A DNA stretch of 15,165 nucleotides, taken from NCBI GenBank assembly GCA_016281165.1, contig JAEEIC010000187.1:1-15165 (forward strand). The letters run 5' to 3'. The translations under genes and the position numbers were made by a program. This DNA is from Bacillota bacterium (GTDB lineage Bacteria; Bacillota; Clostridia; Peptostreptococcales; Anaerovoracaceae). Positions 13,497 to 15,165 of the stretch are shown here, piece by piece. The notes under the pieces are model-generated. The model was given only the letters and a program-made list of their open reading frames with translations, had not been told where the DNA came from and searched no databases. Each line of letters begins with the position of its first letter. Within the stretch, counting starts at the first letter, position 1.

Positions 13497-15165
13497 ATGA
13501 GAAGAGACAGGATGATCAGCAGCGAGGCCCTGCTCAGGGCGGTCGATAAGGAGCTTAAGACCGCGGACGGGGGGAAGAGAGAGGTCTTCCGCGGCCGGCT
13601 GCGCTCGGCCGAGGCGCTCAACTCCCTGATGAGCAGGATCGGGCTGGCGGGGGAGGACGGGAAGACCCGCTTCCTCGTGACCAACAGAGCGGCCGAGTTC
13701 TGGGAGAACGCCCGCTTTAAGGATCAGGCGCTCGAGATAGTCTGCGCTCCTCCCGCCGGCGATTCGCCCGCGCTGAGCGTGATCTCGGTCCGGCTCCGCC
13801 GCATAGACGAGAGGATAAAGGAATACGCCGCGGGAGACATGGAGGTCTATTCCGAGCTGCTCTCGGCCGTGGAGAGACTGCCCAAAGAAAAGCTCTCGGG
13901 CCTCATCTCCCAGGAGATGAGCATAGGAGACCGGGAGCCGGCGGCGGACGGAGGGGACGCCGGCGACTTCCGCATGCGCGGCCTCGGGGAGCTCAGAGCC
14001 AAGTACGCGGTGCTGCGCAGCAAGTACAGCCGTCCGCAGAGGTCCCTCATCGAGAATCTGATTTCGCGCTTCGAGAGCTCCGACACGGACGAGAAGAGCC
14101 GCATACTGAAGCAGCTGGGCTTCTACGTCAACTTCATCAACGGAGCCGACGTCTCGGTGCTCTCGGCGGACGTCAAAAAGGTCAGAGAGGCTCTGGACGA
14201 GAGCTTCATCGGCCAGGACGCGATCAAAGACAGGCTCTGCCGCTCCCTTTCCGCCTATCAGAAGGACCCCGCTCACCGGGCGCCCCGCTTCGCCCTCACC
14301 GGCCGGGCGGGAAGAGACGCCGAGGGCCTCATCTCTGAGTTCTGCCGCCTCGCCGGCCTCAGGCTCTCGCCCTTCTCCTGCGCGGGGCTGTACGACGCGG
14401 CCTCCATCGTCGGCAGCAGCACCGTCTACAGCAACGCGACCGTGGGCTCCTTCGCCGAGCTGCTGGCGACCGGCGGCCAGGGAGCGCTGCTCATCAAGGA
14501 CGTCGACAAGATCAAGAGCGACGACGTGCTGATGGCCTTCAGGCCTCTGGTCTTCGGGGTCTACAAGAACGATCTGCTGCCCTCCGACGTCGACGTCTCC
14601 TCGGTCTGGATCTTTTTCACCGCCGAGGACAGCTCCAGGCTCTCGATGCTCGACAGCGCCGAGATGAACGTGCTGGAGATGAGCGGGTACAGCGACGAAG
14701 AGATGCGCGCCCGCGCCGATCGGTCCAGGAAAGACTTCCTGAAGGAGAACGGCCTGGCGGAGGACCTGGTACGCTTCAGTCCCGAAGTCTGCCGCGATCT
14801 GGCCTTAAGATACGCGAGGAAGAGCAATGTGCTGGACCTGCGCGGCATAGTCCGCGAGGTCACGGGCAGGGCTCTTAAGGACGCCCCCATCGTCATAGAC
14901 AGCGAAGCCCTCCCCTCGTATTACGGCCTGCTGAGGGAGAAGGAGAGGCTGCGCGGGGAGAGGCTCCTCACCGCCGCCGGCATCAGGGATAAATTCACCC
15001 TCCTGAAGGACGAGATGGACAGAGGCATAAGAGAAAAGGTCGAAGAGCTTCTGGACGACTACGACAGCGCCCCCGCCATGCTCAGGAAAGGCCTGGAGAA
15101 GAAGCTCACCGATCTGGGCAATCTCTGCGGGAGGCCCGATCTGACCGCGGCTCTCGGCAGGCTCG
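13497..15165 (+). CDS. Lon-like AAA+ protein with degenerate ATPase motifs (3' partial)
   Basis: The gene runs off the window; 556 residues are visible. Residues about 222-460 follow the AAA+ domain of Lon proteases step by step: LDESFIGQDAIKDRL (233-247, Lon LDxDHYGLxxVKxRI), a P-loop position, ALLIKDVDKIKSDD (330-343, Walker B region), EMSGYSDEEMRARA (394-407, Lon ELxGYTxEEK) and KENGL (416-420). Yet the P-loop reads TGRAGRDAEG (268-277), lacking the GKT/GKS lysine. The sensor-1 strand ends FFTAED where Lon has TAN, and the sensor-2 segment reads NVLDLRG instead of GVRxLER. It is therefore probably unable to hydrolyse ATP normally. Residues 465-556 are helical and charged, and no Lon Ser-Lys protease domain is seen before the edge. 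A scaffold or substrate-receptor role is inferred. The start at 13497 is preferred over 13488 on ribosome-site spacing. Confidence 0.78.
   Translation, partial: MRRDRMISSEALLRAVDKELKTADGGKREVFRGRLRSAEALNSLMSRIGLAGEDGKTRFLVTNRAAEFWENARFKDQALEIVCAPPAGDSPALSVISVRLRRIDERIKEYAAGDMEVYSELLSAVERLPKEKLSGLISQEMSIGDREPAADGGDAGDFRMRGLGELRAKYAVLRSKYSRPQRSLIENLISRFESSDTDEKSRILKQLGFYVNFINGADVSVLSADVKKVREALDESFIGQDAIKDRLCRSLSAYQKDPAHRAPRFALTGRAGRDAEGLISEFCRLAGLRLSPFSCAGLYDAASIVGSSTVYSNATVGSFAELLATGGQGALLIKDVDKIKSDDVLMAFRPLVFGVYKNDLLPSDVDVSSVWIFFTAEDSSRLSMLDSAEMNVLEMSGYSDEEMRARADRSRKDFLKENGLAEDLVRFSPEVCRDLALRYARKSNVLDLRGIVREVTGRALKDAPIVIDSEALPSYYGLLREKERLRGERLLTAAGIRDKFTLLKDEMDRGIREKVEELLDDYDSAPAMLRKGLEKKLTDLGNLCGRPDLTAALGRL

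Noticed and set aside
8720..15165. CRISPR array, toxin-antitoxin pair or classic CBASS cyclase in this region
   Set aside because: No regularly spaced repeats, no nucleotidyltransferase motif and no toxin-like gene are visible; the Ubl genes stand without a cyclase in this window.

Overview
The window looks like a high-G+C bacterial chromosome from an anaerobic, Bacillota-like (Clostridia-type) organism. Nearly every gene has a strong AAAGGAGG-type ribosome binding site. There are Gram-positive-style lipoproteins and sigma-A-type promoters, and Arg AGG and Ile ATA codons are common despite the high G+C. A Synergistota-type host cannot be excluded from sequence alone.

Left part (about 1-5380). 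Positions 1-496 hold no gene I can support. Then come three minus-strand genes: a 10-TM EamA/DMT permease (497-1357) and two closely related family-5 peptide/oligopeptide-binding lipoproteins (1517-3157 and 3537-5168). The lipoproteins look like a tandem duplication. Each has its own promoter and hairpin terminator, and no ABC permease or ATPase gene is present beside them.

Centre (5382-8540, minus). A 1052-residue protein has an N-terminal winged-helix-like domain, a STAND/NB-ARC-type P-loop NTPase core and a long helical, TPR-like C-terminus. It looks like a large signal-responsive regulator. It is divergent from the operon to its right across an AT-rich 179-bp gap (8541-8719).

Right part (8720 to the window edge, plus). 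A tight, co-directional operon has the hallmarks of a eukaryote-like ubiquitin-like (Ubl) conjugation pathway. In order it encodes: a small unknown protein; an E2-like protein with the active Cys; an 81-residue beta-grasp Ubl already ending in Gly; a ThiF/E1-like activating enzyme with a C-terminal Zn-Cys cluster; a JAB/JAMM metallopeptidase with an Arg-rich tail; a C4 zinc-ribbon protein; a transglutaminase-like Cys-His-Asp protein; a multi-span membrane protein; and a Lon-like AAA+ protein, cut by the window edge, whose Walker A lysine, sensor-1 and sensor-2 residues appear to be lost. A perfect 12-bp hairpin without a U-tract sits between the Ubl and E1 genes and could set higher Ubl expression.

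Inferred working model: the STAND regulator (or sensor) controls the operon. E1 adenylates the Ubl C-terminal Gly and passes it via E2 to targets. JAB, and possibly the transglutaminase-like protein, remove or remodel the conjugates. The zinc-ribbon, membrane and pseudo-AAA+ proteins may supply target choice, membrane location or scaffolding. The Ubl/E1/E2/JAB core follows the prokaryotic Ubl systems predicted by Iyer, Burroughs and Aravind and the BilABCD antiphage systems. The added transglutaminase-like, membrane and degenerate Lon-like components, plus the divergent STAND protein, make a combination I do not recognise as described.
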